Source of the DNA: a bacterium
Lineage (GTDB): Bacteria; Latescibacterota; Latescibacteria; Latescibacterales; Latescibacteraceae
Direction of reading: 5' to 3'
Length of the DNA stretch: 45,431 bases
Assembly (NCBI GenBank): GCA_021372535.1
Contig: JAJFUH010000123.1
Coordinates: 1 to 45,431, forward strand
A program made the position numbers and the translations under genes. Below the pieces are notes generated by a model. That model did not search any database and had not been told where the DNA came from. It saw only the letters and a program-made list of their open reading frames with translations. Shown here piece after piece: positions 1-8,308 of this stretch (positions are counted from its first letter, which is position 1; every line of letters starts with the position of its first letter).

Positions 1-1
1 T

Positions 2-835
2 TATTATGCAGGAGTTAAATATGGTGAGTTTGATTTGGATAAAATACTTGAAAGTATTTCCTTTAAAAAATCTGAACGCTATTACATAGGAATCAAAGAG
101 GAAGGGGTATATGCAATTGAACAATATATACTTGCAAAACACCATATGAACGCACAGGTTTATCGACATAGAATAAGGGGTATTACCGACCAGATGATTA
201 TTCGAGGTATCGAATATGCAATTCAAGAGGGTGACAAAAAGTTAAAGCAGCTTTTTTCTTTTAAAAATGATGATTATTTTATTAAAGAATACATTAAATG
301 GGATGATTTTTCATTAATGAATTATCTACTTAAAAGCAAAATTACCAAAACGAAAGAAATATTTGATATGTTATCCCAAAGGAAACTATTCAAAAGAATA
401 TACAAAAAGTCAATATATGATATAGATGATGATGCCCTAAAACAAATTAAATTCCAGAGAATGCTTCAAAGCATCGATTTTGAACTTTTAAAAGAGAAAG
501 AAAAGAAAATTGGAAATATCAAATCGTTGAATTGTGATAAAGATTTTATTATTATTAATGTTGTGTCAATTAGTAATCCTTTATATAGGCTTCCTTCAAG
601 AATGACAAATGATGAAGAAATTATTGTTATTTCAGATGATAAAAAAAACAAATCAAATCATAATAAAACAATTAAGTTAATGGATATTCCGTGGTCGATA
701 ATGGGATCAATAGCTATAGAGGATAAACATCAATATTTAGAAGTATATGCTCTTTGTGATCCTTTTGAAATAATGAAAAATGATAAATATTTGGATAGAT
801 TAGAAAAAGATATTTCAGAAATTCTTCTTAATTGA
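2..835 (+). CDS. HD-domain phosphohydrolase, COG1078/YwfO-like (5' partial)
   Basis: This is the C-terminal part of a predicted nucleotide phosphohydrolase of the SAMHD1-related COG1078 family; the gene runs off the left edge. The reading frame is open from base 2, and its first visible residues (YYAGVKYGEFDLDKI) match the conserved segment that follows the HD core in this family (yytGvkyGefdldri). They are followed by the family-typical GVYAIEQYILAKHHMNAQVYRHR stretch. The catalytic H..HD..D residues would lie upstream and cannot be checked. The TTG at 35 is internal and not a credible start. The stop is 13 bases before the next gene, so the two are probably co-transcribed. The base composition is very AT-rich (15 of 60 bases are G or C at 541-600, against 35 of 60 at 1741-1800), unlike the rest of the window. 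The family assignment is from recognition; the substrate is unknown. Confidence 0.8.
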   Translation, partial: YYAGVKYGEFDLDKILESISFKKSERYYIGIKEEGVYAIEQYILAKHHMNAQVYRHRIRGITDQMIIRGIEYAIQEGDKKLKQLFSFKNDDYFIKEYIKWDDFSLMNYLLKSKITKTKEIFDMLSQRKLFKRIYKKSIYDIDDDALKQIKFQRMLQSIDFELLKEKEKKIGNIKSLNCDKDFIIINVVSISNPLYRLPSRMTNDEEIIVISDDKKNKSNHNKTIKLMDIPWSIMGSIAIEDKHQYLEVYALCDPFEIMKNDKYLDRLEKDISEILLN

Positions 836-848
836 AAAGAGCATACAT

Positions 849-1406
849 ATGGACACTCTTAGTATTATTCTTGCATATTTTGTGAATGAAAAAGACAATA
901 TTAATGTTGGTCGTACACTTTTACAGAAAAAAATATTTTTTCTCAACGAACTCATTGATGGACCTATCAAATATATTCCTTATTATTATGGCCCATATAG
1001 TTTTGAAGTAGCTCAAACAATAAATAATTTAGTATCATCAGGAGTTATAAAAGAAAAAAAAGAAATTTATGATACCAATACTACTCCATGGGGTGAAGCA
1101 ACACGATATTCATACTCAATTGACAGTGATTTAAAAGAGACAATTAATAGTTTTTTAAAACAAATTCTTGGAAATGAAGAATATGAAATATTGAAAGGAA
1201 AATTGTTCTTTATCAATTCAAAGAATGATTCGAATGATTATCAGGCTTTGTCAATAGCCGCAAAAGTATTTCAAATACTAAAAAATAAAAATACTATAAG
1301 AATTTCTGAATTTTCATCTGAAGCAAAAAAGCTTAATTGGAAGTTAAATTCTAAAGAAGTAGAGAAAGCTTTAAAATTTATAAAAGAAATTGATTTGATT
1401 CAATAA
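849..1406 (+). CDS. YwgA/Panacea-like small protein
   Basis: This 185-residue protein begins 13 bases after the HD phosphohydrolase stop and shares its extreme AT-richness. Residues about 20-70 (LLQKKIFFLNELIDG, then YYYGPYSFEVAQTINNLVSSG) resemble the fold shared by YwgA-like proteins and the Panacea/DUF4065 (SocA-like) domain: an N-terminal helix with a leucine-lysine pattern, then the characteristic YGP motif and a winged-helix-like segment. The C-terminal region (residues about 140-185) reads as another small helical, possibly helix-turn-helix, unit. As I recall, Bacillus subtilis has ywfO next to ywgA, so this pair appears conserved across phyla. Panacea domains act as antitoxins or adaptors to proteases in other systems, so a regulatory role on the HD enzyme is possible but is inference. 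There is no signal peptide or membrane segment. Confidence 0.6.
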   Translation: MDTLSIILAYFVNEKDNINVGRTLLQKKIFFLNELIDGPIKYIPYYYGPYSFEVAQTINNLVSSGVIKEKKEIYDTNTTPWGEATRYSYSIDSDLKETINSFLKQILGNEEYEILKGKLFFINSKNDSNDYQALSIAAKVFQILKNKNTIRISEFSSEAKKLNWKLNSKEVEKALKFIKEIDLIQ

Positions 1407-1470
1407 TCCAATATAACTTGCAGTAATATAGTATTATTTACAAGTTTTAATAAAACATATGATAATTCCG

Positions 1471-1520
1471 TCTTTATATAAAACATAGTGCTCCCGGAAC
1501 CTTTCCTCTCCGGGAGCACT
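1471..1520 (-). terminator. Hairpin terminator of the minus-strand sugar operon
   Basis: A perfect 12-bp inverted repeat (1487-1498 with 1509-1520; AGTGCTCCCGGA / TCCGGGAGCACT) with a 10-base loop. On the minus strand it is followed by ATGTTTTATAT, a moderately U-rich tail. It lies 87 bases beyond the permease stop at 1607. It also marks the boundary between the AT-rich left edge and the GC-richer remainder, and may stop readthrough from both sides. Confidence 0.7.
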
Positions 1521-1606
1521 GACCTGAAGCGTTCTCCTCTCCACTTCAATAATTCATTGCAACTGTCAATCGGTCATTATTTCAGCCTGTATCCCATCCT
1601 TCCCGG

Positions 1607-2743
1607 TCACACCCTGCCCATGATGATGGCGATGATGAAGAGAACGAACGCGGCGGCCATCCCGATCATGAGGCTCTTGCGGATGGTCATGCCCTTCGAG
1701 AAGGAGCCGATTGCCGCGGGGATGGTGGTTCCGCCGAGCAGGCCCACGGCGAAGATGATTCCGAACGCGCTGCCGTAGAGGGACGAGTCTATCTTAGAGA
1801 AGGTTACTCCCACGATGGTCGGGAACAGCGGCCCGAAGGCAAAACCGGTGATGAGAACGAACAGCGCCGCCGGCAGTTTAGATTTTGAGGCAACCATGAA
1901 TCCGATCGACACGGTCGCCACGAGAGCGAGCAGTGTAATAATCCATGCGCCGATCTCGGGGGTCACAATTGCCGAGTTGATGAGCCGGGCAGCGAGAAGA
2001 GCGATCCAGAAACCAGAGAGGACCATGTTCGCGGATTTTCCCTCGAATCCGACGCTTGTCAGGTATGTTGTAATGAATCCCCCCATCGATACCTCGAGCC
2101 CGATATAGCAGAACAGGGCAAGCGCGGACACGATGATCACCGGGTTCGACAGGAGCCCGAACGCGCTTGCTACCGCCTGTCCCAGCGTGACACCGGTCTT
2201 CTCGATTGACGGGTATCCGGCCGTTACAGCGAATATCACCGGGACGAGCATGATGAACGCTATCACCATGCCGGTTCCCTTGTACCCCATCTTACCGAGC
2301 AGCAGGCCAATGAGAAGCGGGGTGATGAACGCCCCGACACCGAAGAACACGTTCCCGAAATTCGAAGCGGCAGTGGGATTCTGTCCCCCGAACAGCACCA
2401 TCGGGATGAGCGTATTGCCGAGATTGAGGCACATGGCCCCGATGCCGAGCACGACACATGAAAAAACCGCCATGCCGTACGTTTTTGCCGAAATGAGCAT
2501 GAACACCGCTATGAAACCGAGCACAAAACCCATGATTGCGATGGGTTTATACCCGAACATGTCCACGAGCGGGCCGAAGGCCAGAACGACGAAGATACTC
2601 GTAAACATCAATGCGGAAATCAATTTACCGAACTGGGCGTCATCGATTTTCAGCACCTTGGTCAGCTCGAGCTTGAGCGCGCCAAGCACCGAAAACGCGA
2701 TGCCGAGTCCGAAAACACTGAGTAATGCAACGGTCTGGATCAT
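1607..2743 (-). CDS. MFS transporter, sugar permease-like
   Basis: A 378-residue inner-membrane major facilitator superfamily permease with about twelve hydrophobic segments. After the second transmembrane helix comes a loop of the MFS A-motif type (GPLVDMFGYKPIAIMG, near residues 57-72). It is the last gene of a minus-strand run that includes a sugar-isomerase-like TIM barrel and two Gfo/Idh/MocA oxidoreductases, so it probably imports the sugar or polyol substrate of that pathway. It looks closest to the fucose permease-like branch, but the substrate cannot be read from sequence. The start is an ATG preceded by GAGGAGAC, well spaced as a ribosome binding site. A hairpin terminator lies downstream at 1487-1520. 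Confidence 0.85.
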   Translation of the reverse strand: MIQTVALLSVFGLGIAFSVLGALKLELTKVLKIDDAQFGKLISALMFTSIFVVLAFGPLVDMFGYKPIAIMGFVLGFIAVFMLISAKTYGMAVFSCVVLGIGAMCLNLGNTLIPMVLFGGQNPTAASNFGNVFFGVGAFITPLLIGLLLGKMGYKGTGMVIAFIMLVPVIFAVTAGYPSIEKTGVTLGQAVASAFGLLSNPVIIVSALALFCYIGLEVSMGGFITTYLTSVGFEGKSANMVLSGFWIALLAARLINSAIVTPEIGAWIITLLALVATVSIGFMVASKSKLPAALFVLITGFAFGPLFPTIVGVTFSKIDSSLYGSAFGIIFAVGLLGGTTIPAAIGSFSKGMTIRKSLMIGMAAAFVLFIIAIIMGRV

Positions 2744-2852
2744 AATACAGTCTCCTCACCATGCCTGATTGTTGAGCTTCCGGCTCCCATTGCCTGCTCG
2801 AATTCAGGGAAACCGAAGGCTCCATTCCTGTCAACCGAACGCCGGCTGCATA

Positions 2853-3908
2853 TCACTGGAGCCCGAGAATCCTCCGGTTCATCGCCTCATCGGCGCCCGT
2901 TCCGGCGAAATCGTCGAACGCTTTCTCGGTGGTTCGTATGATATACTGGCTGATGAACTCGGCGCCTTCCACCGCACCCTGTTCGGGATGCTTGAGGGCG
3001 CACTCCCATTCGAGAACAGCCCATCCGGGGTAATCGTACTGGGCAAGTTTACTGAAAATTCCCATGAAATCCACCTGGCCGTCGCCGAGCGAACGGAACC
3101 GTCCCGGCCTGTCGACCCATGACTGGTAACCGCCGTACACGCCCGAGCGCCCGGTTGGATTGAACTCGGCATCCTTGACATGGAACGCTTTGATGAATTC
3201 ATGATAGATGTCGATGTAAGCCAGATAATCGAGCTGCTGGAGCACAAAATGGCTCGGGTCGTAGAGAAGGCATGCGCGCGGGTGGTTTCCGGCCGCCTCG
3301 CGGAACCGCTCGAACGTGACACCGTCATGGAGGTCCTCACCCGGGTGAATCTCGTAGCACACATCCACTCCCGCATCGTCGAAGGTATCGAGAATAGGTT
3401 TCCAGCGTTTCGCCAGTTCTCTGAAGCCCGTTTCGACAAGGCCCGCAGGACGCTGCGGCCAGGGATACATGGTGTGCCAGAGCAGCGCGCCCGAAAATGT
3501 CGGATGAGCGTTGAGCCCGAGGTTACGGCTTGCCTGCGCACAGAGCTTGAGCTGTTCGACCGCCCACTCGGTGCGGGCTTTCGGGTTACCGCGGACAGCT
3601 TCCGGCGCAAAACCGTCGAACAGGGCATCATATGCCGGATGTACCGCAACGAGCTGACCCTGAAGGTGCGAGGAAAGCTCGGTTATATCGACGCCAAGAG
3701 TTTTCAGCTTCCCTTTGAGCTCATCGCAGTACGTTTTACTTTCGGCCGCCTTACGGATATCGATGCAGCGGGTATCCCAGGCCGGGAGCTGTACTCCGAC
3801 ATAGCCGAGGTCCGCCGCCCACTTCACGATATGTTCGAGCGTGTCGAAGGGCGGTTTGTCCCCCATGAACTGCGCGAGGAAAATTCCGGGGCCTTTTATT
3901 GTTCTCAT
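2853..3908 (-). CDS. Sugar phosphate isomerase/epimerase-like TIM-barrel protein
   Basis: A 351-residue cytoplasmic protein of the xylose isomerase-like TIM-barrel (AP endonuclease 2/IolE/IolH) superfamily. The typical metal and catalytic residues are visible: E186 in YEIHPGE, D217 and H220 in YDPSHF, H243 and D246 in FHVKDAE, and E300 in VLEWE. Such proteins isomerise or epimerise keto sugars and inositol derivatives. It sits between a Gfo/Idh/MocA dehydrogenase upstream and an MFS permease downstream, the usual setting for a sugar or polyol catabolic step. The reading frame extends 29 codons further upstream, but I place the start at 3908 because AAGGAGAG lies just before this ATG and residues 1-10 begin the first beta strand. 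The exact substrate is unknown. Confidence 0.85.
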   Translation of the reverse strand: MRTIKGPGIFLAQFMGDKPPFDTLEHIVKWAADLGYVGVQLPAWDTRCIDIRKAAESKTYCDELKGKLKTLGVDITELSSHLQGQLVAVHPAYDALFDGFAPEAVRGNPKARTEWAVEQLKLCAQASRNLGLNAHPTFSGALLWHTMYPWPQRPAGLVETGFRELAKRWKPILDTFDDAGVDVCYEIHPGEDLHDGVTFERFREAAGNHPRACLLYDPSHFVLQQLDYLAYIDIYHEFIKAFHVKDAEFNPTGRSGVYGGYQSWVDRPGRFRSLGDGQVDFMGIFSKLAQYDYPGWAVLEWECALKHPEQGAVEGAEFISQYIIRTTEKAFDDFAGTGADEAMNRRILGLQ

Positions 3909-4004
3909 ATGTCTCTCCTTTCCTTGTTGGCATATTCCGGTGTAAAAAAACAGTCCGGATTCAGAGCGGGCGAAGGGCATAACCACCGACCGCAACAGCT
4001 TTCA

Positions 4005-5165
4005 TCACCAAGCCTTGAAGGGAACCCACTTCCTGTCGCTCCTGCCCGATTCCACGACGGTCTCGATGAATGCCATGCCGCGGACGCCGTCCTTTACCGA
4101 CGGGAAATCCATATGCTCCGGTTTCGGCTTTCCACCGTCAAGAATCGCCATGAGGGCAAGAATATAGTTACGGTAGATATTGGCAAACGCCTCGATGAAT
4201 CCTTCCGGGTGCCCGGCCGGAATCCGTGAATTTATCCTCGACCGTTCCGACAGGTACGGGTTGTTAGTCCGCAGCAGCTCGGCGGGTCGGTCCATCCATT
4301 TCGCGATGAGGACATTCGGGTCCATCTGAACCCATTCAAGGCCGCCTTTCTCGCCGTACACACGGATTCGCAGGCCGTTTTCCTCCCCAACGCTGATCTG
4401 GCTGGCGTAGAGGATTCCGCGGGCGCCGTTGTCGAAGTGCACCAGCACATTGCCATCGTCGTCGAGCACGCGGCCCTTGACGAAGGTGGTAAGGTCAGCG
4501 CAGAGCTCGGTTATTTTGAGGCCGGTGATGTACTCGGCCAGATTTTCGGCATGCGTTCCGATATCCCCCATGCAGTTGGCTATGCCCGAACGCTTCGGAT
4601 CGGCGCGCCATTCGGCCTGTTTATAGCCGGTGTCCTCGAGTTTCGTTGCGAGCCATCCCTGCGGATACTCGACCACGATCTTGCGGATTTTACCGAGCTT
4701 GCCCGTTCTCACCATCTCGCGCGCCTCTTTCACGAGCGGATAGCCGGTATAGTTATGGGTCAGGCCGAAGAGAAGGCCGGTTCTGTTGACAACCTCTTCG
4801 AGCTCCTTCGCCTCGGCAAGGCTGAATGTCATGGGTTTATCGCATATTACCGGAAACCCGTTTTCAAGCGCCATTTTTGCCGCCGGGAAATGGAGGTTGT
4901 TGGGGGTCACGATGGAGACGAAGTCCATGCGCTCGCCCGCAGGAAGCTTCTTTTCACGGTCGATCATCTCTTTGTAATCACCGTACACCCGTTCCGGCGG
5001 GAGGTACAGCGCCTTTCCCGATTCTTTCGACCGTTCGGGAGTGCTGCTGAAAGCCCCGCATACCAGTTCGCAGTGACCGTCCAGCGCGGCGGCCATACGG
5101 TGTACGGCTCCGATGAAGGCTCCCTTGCCGCCGCCGATCATTCCCATTCTGAGTTTTCTGTTCAT
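4005..5165 (-). CDS. Gfo/Idh/MocA family oxidoreductase (cytoplasmic)
   Basis: A 386-residue NAD(P)-dependent sugar dehydrogenase of the Gfo/Idh/MocA family. The N-terminal Rossmann motif is [17 protein letters not shown] (residues 7-23). The EKP-type motif appears as CDKPMTF, with aspartate in place of glutamate. The C-terminal alpha/beta domain contains [16 protein letters not shown], placing a histidine near the expected active-site helix. There is no signal peptide. The ATG at 5165 is chosen because AGGAGTG precedes it; an in-frame ATG eight codons upstream lacks such a site. It lies 96 bases upstream of the TIM-barrel gene and 67 bases downstream of a Tat-exported relative, so the three probably form one operon oxidising and isomerising a sugar or sugar derivative. 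The specific substrate is inference only. Confidence 0.88.
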   Translation of the reverse strand: MNRKLRMGMIGGGKGAFIGAVHRMAAALDGHCELVCGAFSSTPERSKESGKALYLPPERVYGDYKEMIDREKKLPAGERMDFVSIVTPNNLHFPAAKMALENGFPVICDKPMTFSLAEAKELEEVVNRTGLLFGLTHNYTGYPLVKEAREMVRTGKLGKIRKIVVEYPQGWLATKLEDTGYKQAEWRADPKRSGIANCMGDIGTHAENLAEYITGLKITELCADLTTFVKGRVLDDDGNVLVHFDNGARGILYASQISVGEENGLRIRVYGEKGGLEWVQMDPNVLIAKWMDRPAELLRTNNPYLSERSRINSRIPAGHPEGFIEAFANIYRNYILALMAILDGGKPKPEHMDFPSVKDGVRGMAFIETVVESGRSDRKWVPFKAW

Positions 5166-5232
5166 AGCACACTCCTGATCATGATACATGAGCAGACAAT
5201 CCGTATACGTTTCAACCGGTTCAACCGGTCGG

Positions 5233-6549
5233 TCATGTCATATTGAGCGTCCAGGGACTCCTCATCGCCCGTGATAGCATCCTGTCCGCTTCCGGATCGT
5301 TGACAAAGCGCTCCGTGTCGGGATTCCATTTCACCTTTCGGCCAAGCTGCATGGATATGTTGCCGAGGTGACCGATCGTAATCGACCGGTGGGCGACCTC
5401 GATCGGAGTGATTGTCAGCTCACGCGAACGGACACAGTCGATGAAATTGGCATAATGATTCTCTGATTTATAAAGATGAATTTCATCCTTGCCGATTACC
5501 GTGGTAAGCAGCGATTTCGGCTCCGCATCGAATTCCGAACGGCTTACAAACACCCATCCGTCGGAGCCGATGAACTTGACTCCCTGCTTGTTGTCGGGAC
5601 GTGTGTTGTTACCGACATCCACGACGATCCCGTTCTTGTATGTGCAGACGAAGTGATACTCGGTAGCCGCGTTCCAGAGCCCGTCACGGGGGAAATTGCC
5701 CTCTCCCTCGACCTCGACAGGCCCGGTATATTCGGTACCCATTCCCCACTGGGCGATATCGCAGTGATGTGCCGCCCAGTCAGTGAGCTGTCCGCCCGAA
5801 TAGTCGAGTATCCAGCGGAAATTCCAGTGACACCGTTTCTCCGTATAGGGCGCCAGGGGAGCCTGACCGAGCCAGAAATCATAATCGAATCCCTCGGGCA
5901 CCGGCATTTCGGGCTGTGAGCCAATGGCGCTTCCGGTGGGCAGCCCCACATAGATTTTCTTGAGCTTGCCGATACGCTCGTTGCGGACAAGTTCACAGGC
6001 GGTCCGGAAATTGGCGACCGACCGCTGCCAGCTCCCCGTCTGCCACACGACGCCGTTGCGGCGTACCGCATCGGACATGGCGCGCCCCTCCGCTATGGTA
6101 AGGGCGAGCGGTTTTTCGGCGTAGATGTCCTTTCCGGCGTTCGCCGCCATGATGGCGGGTATCGCATGCCAGTGATCGGGCACCGCAATCGATATGAGGT
6201 CGATATCCTTACGATAGATGAGATCCCTGAAATCGTTGTAATGATCGCAGCCCTTATAACGGCCGGACAGCATTTTTTCGGCGTACTTCTGCTCGACGAT
6301 CTCCTTGGCGTTGAGACGGTGAAGCCGGTCGACATCGCAGACTGCAACGACCTGTACGTCCTCTCGCTCCAGAAAGTTCTTCATGTTTCCGGTACCCATG
6401 TTGCCCACACCGATGCATCCCATGGTAAACCGGTTGCTCGGAGTGTTCTGCCCGAACACCGTCGAAGGAACAATATACGGAGCACCGATGGCGGCAACCG
6501 AAGCGGCCTTTAAAAAATCACGGCGCTGTATGCCCTTTTTCCCGCTCAT
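5233..6549 (-). CDS. Tat-exported Gfo/Idh/MocA family oxidoreductase
   Basis: A 438-residue Gfo/Idh/MocA oxidoreductase with a twin-arginine signal: QRRDFLKAASVAA near residues 8-20, with a likely cleavage region after the hydrophobic stretch near residue 33 (FGQN). The mature part has the nucleotide motif GCIGVGNMGTGN, the motif YAEKPLALT and an active-site-like segment GGQLTDWAAHHCDIAQWG. Export through Tat with a prebound dinucleotide cofactor is established for glucose-fructose oxidoreductase, and this subfamily is abundant in Planctomycetes, Verrucomicrobia and FCB candidate phyla. The protein is therefore likely periplasmic and acts on an outer-compartment sugar before uptake. AGGAGG precedes the ATG. 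It is probably the first gene of the operon running to 1607, unless the HEAT-repeat gene upstream is co-transcribed. Confidence 0.9.
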   Translation of the reverse strand: MSGKKGIQRRDFLKAASVAAIGAPYIVPSTVFGQNTPSNRFTMGCIGVGNMGTGNMKNFLEREDVQVVAVCDVDRLHRLNAKEIVEQKYAEKMLSGRYKGCDHYNDFRDLIYRKDIDLISIAVPDHWHAIPAIMAANAGKDIYAEKPLALTIAEGRAMSDAVRRNGVVWQTGSWQRSVANFRTACELVRNERIGKLKKIYVGLPTGSAIGSQPEMPVPEGFDYDFWLGQAPLAPYTEKRCHWNFRWILDYSGGQLTDWAAHHCDIAQWGMGTEYTGPVEVEGEGNFPRDGLWNAATEYHFVCTYKNGIVVDVGNNTRPDNKQGVKFIGSDGWVFVSRSEFDAEPKSLLTTVIGKDEIHLYKSENHYANFIDCVRSRELTITPIEVAHRSITIGHLGNISMQLGRKVKWNPDTERFVNDPEADRMLSRAMRSPWTLNMT

Positions 6550-6647
6550 GTGTATCCTCCTGAAAATGATATATCACAATTAGTTATATTCCATCCATAT
6601 TGAACATGCTGCCATGTAACGCTCTGTTGACCGGTCGATATCGTTTG

Positions 6648-7385
6648 CTATTTTTTTGCGCCGAACGTATCCGCCCAGAGCAGAAGACCCTGGGTTGCCG
6701 CACGGTTGACATCGGGATCGGTGGTCTGCCTTGCCCGTGCAAGCGTTTCCTGCGATTTGCCGTCGCCGATTTTGGAGAGCGCATGGATTGCGGCAAGCGC
6801 CACCTGTTTTGCTTCTTTTTCCTTGTCCTTGTCCTCGAATTTCCTGTCGGAATAAAAAACGAGCTTGCCGATGGCATCGACGCTCTGACGGTCATCACGT
6901 TCACCGAGGGAGTTGATGATACCGATCAATGCCGCACCCTCGGCCGTTTTCAAGCCGTCGCGAAGGGCATTCGACGCTTCGGGGGCGGGATTAGTCTGGA
7001 GAGCGTAACGGGCCATGTCGGATGTTTCCTTCACAGTCAACAGTTTCGCAAGGGCGGGCACCGATTCTTTCGTGCCGATAATCTTGAGCTGACGGCAGAC
7101 AAAGTCCTTGCACTCCAGTGTCGCCTTTTCATTCCCGAGCTCCCTGATGAACGCCTTCTCGAGCTGTGACCGCCCGCCGGCATTGCCCGTCGATGCCCTG
7201 ACAGCATCTGCAACCTCGGTCAGGGCCTCGCGGCTGTCTCCGAACTTATATGTTTCGCATTTTTTCAGCGCAGCTTCCCAATCGGCTGCCGCAACCGGTA
7301 TAACCGCTGAAAACAGAAATACAACCGTCAGAATCAGTCCCGACGCCATCCCTGTCAGGGATGCACTTCTTCTGTTCATATCCAT
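6648..7385 (-). CDS. Secreted HEAT-repeat protein
   Basis: A 245-residue protein with an N-terminal signal sequence (positively charged start MDMNRRS, hydrophobic core about residues 15-30, likely cleavage after VAAA near 34). The rest is helical hairpins in HEAT-like repeats: ESVPALAKLLT, EASNALRDGLK, QSVDAIGKLVF and QVALAAIHALSKIGD are successive units. HEAT arrays are protein-protein scaffolds and no catalytic residues are seen. AAGGAGCGG sits seven bases before the ATG at 7385; the second ATG two codons later is less well spaced. It ends 98 bases before the Tat-exported oxidoreductase and may be co-transcribed with it. It resembles the 255-residue HEAT protein at 8391-9158 in size and layout, suggesting an old duplication. 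Function unknown. Confidence 0.75.
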   Translation of the reverse strand: MDMNRRSASLTGMASGLILTVVFLFSAVIPVAAADWEAALKKCETYKFGDSREALTEVADAVRASTGNAGGRSQLEKAFIRELGNEKATLECKDFVCRQLKIIGTKESVPALAKLLTVKETSDMARYALQTNPAPEASNALRDGLKTAEGAALIGIINSLGERDDRQSVDAIGKLVFYSDRKFEDKDKEKEAKQVALAAIHALSKIGDGKSQETLARARQTTDPDVNRAATQGLLLWADTFGAKK

Positions 7386-7652
7386 TCAACCGCTCCTTGA
7401 GAAATAAACCCGTATCATACATGAATTTCGCTCCAGTCAGCGATAACTCAATGAATTGAGCTCCATTCATCACGTATGAAAGGGAAATTGTTTATACAAC
7501 ACCTCGTTATGTTTTCTGAGCCTGTGGAGAGGAAACGACCGGTTTACATCTTTTCACAATCATGCTCCCTTATAATGGAAACAGGGGGACATAAAGTCAA
7601 TCAAAAACATCTGGCAATCCCTATTTTTTAAAAAACACTTTTTTAATAATAC

Positions 7653-7686
7653 GATACTTTCCTTTGCGCGCCCAAAGGAAAGTATC
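7653..7686. repeat. Perfect 14-bp inverted repeat
   Basis: GATACTTTCCTTTG (7653-7666) and its exact reverse complement CAAAGGAAAGTATC (7673-7686) are separated by six bases. The word CAAAGGAAAG occurs again immediately afterwards at about 7687-7696, so the hairpin merges into a larger repetitive element that continues to 7832. There is no U-tract on either side and it is not adjacent to a gene end, so it is more likely part of a repeat element than a terminator. Confidence 0.75.
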
Positions 7687-7700
7687 CAAAGGAAAGGGCG

Positions 7701-7832
7701 CCCGTGAAAAGCTTTTATCCTCATTCGCTTCACTGTTTTCGGGAAGCGCAAAACTTACACATCTTCGATGTGCTCGAACAGTTGCGCTTCTGTTTCCGAA
7801 AACCGCTCGTTCATTCGGGGCTTTTCAACGGG
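7701..7832. repeat. 132-bp nested imperfect palindrome
   Basis: The outer arms CCCGTGAAAAGC (7701-7712) and GCTTTTCAACGGG (7820-7832) are near-perfect inverted copies. Inside them GTTTTCGGGAAGCGCAA pairs imperfectly with TTGCGCTTCTGTTTCCGAAAAC, and the centre is a perfect 6-bp hairpin with a 3-base loop (CACATC TTC GATGTG, 7758-7772). The whole stretch could fold into one long interrupted stem. This resembles a REP/BIME-like or MITE-like palindromic element. No coding capacity was seen. Confidence 0.7.
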
Positions 7833-7889
7833 AATAATATTCACCAATCAATAGTATCCGGTTAAATTTCATTTCAATTTGCATAATGT

Positions 7890-7913
7890 ATTGAAAACAC
7901 TATGGTTTTCAAT
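7890..7913. repeat. Short hairpin with 9-bp perfect arms
   Basis: ATTGAAAAC (7890-7898) and GTTTTCAAT (7905-7913) form a perfect stem with a six-base loop. Related words (TTTTCAAT) recur at about 7927 and 8203, indicating a degenerate low-complexity repeat tract. No function is assigned. Confidence 0.5.
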
Positions 7914-7958
7914 GAATCTCCACAATTTTCAATGTACTATCTCTTATTCTTTACAACG

Positions 7959-8074
7959 GCCCCCTTCGGCGCTTACGCGCCTGTTTCCCCCGAAGGGAGC
8001 ACCATAGTGTGGTGCTTGCAGTTATGTCCTGCCCCCTTGAGGGGGAAGGATGTCACGAAGTGACAGAAAGGGGC
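7959..8074. repeat. Dispersed palindromic repeat, copy 1
   Basis: A 116-bp element bounded by inverted ends GCCCCCTT and AAGGGGC. Internally it has several small hairpins: the CGGCGCTTACGCGCC segment, GCACCA/TGGTGC, CCCCCTTGAGGGGG and TGTCACGAAGTGACA. The same ordered arrangement recurs at 34832-34976 (GCCCCCTTTCGGCGCTGACGCGCC at one end, a CCCCC/GGGGG hairpin then AAGGATGTC, and AAGGGGGC at the other end), so the two are copies of one dispersed family. Both are intergenic. Confidence 0.75.
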
Positions 8075-8308
8075 TTTTTAAAAAACTTGACCGTCAGTTC
8101 TGTTCACCAATATTAAAGGTCTATATTTTATTCATAATCAACGTATTGCAATACATAACAATACTATTGACTTTTCATGGTCACCAGAATCAAAAACATG
8201 GTGTTTTCAATACCATGGGGGTTTGGTAAAAAGAATACTGCGCAGGATATGGTGAATCGTGTCTGGAGATGATGGTTTTACGACATAAAAATACGAATCG
8301 GATTCGGT

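Larger units (their letters stand above)
7386..8308. other. Non-coding palindrome-rich intergenic region
   Basis: About 0.9 kb between two secreted HEAT-repeat genes with no convincing gene. It contains four palindromic units listed separately (7653-7686, 7701-7832, 7890-7913, 7959-8074). The first 110 bases presumably hold the promoter of the gene at 7385, but I see no clear consensus. A weak short minus-strand frame at 7560-7751 is not supported by a ribosome binding site or recognisable protein sequence. Confidence 0.6.

Noticed and set aside
1488-1778. Plus-strand frame over the end of the MFS gene
   Set aside because: It begins inside the terminator hairpin and is the antisense of the permease; the protein is methionine- and proline-rich without family resemblance.
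2133-2768. Long plus-strand frame antisense to the MFS permease
   Set aside because: A shadow of the real gene in GC-rich sequence; no ribosome binding site and no recognisable protein.
7560-7751. Short minus-strand frame in the palindromic region
   Set aside because: It spans the 14-bp perfect hairpin, lacks a ribosome binding site and matches no family.
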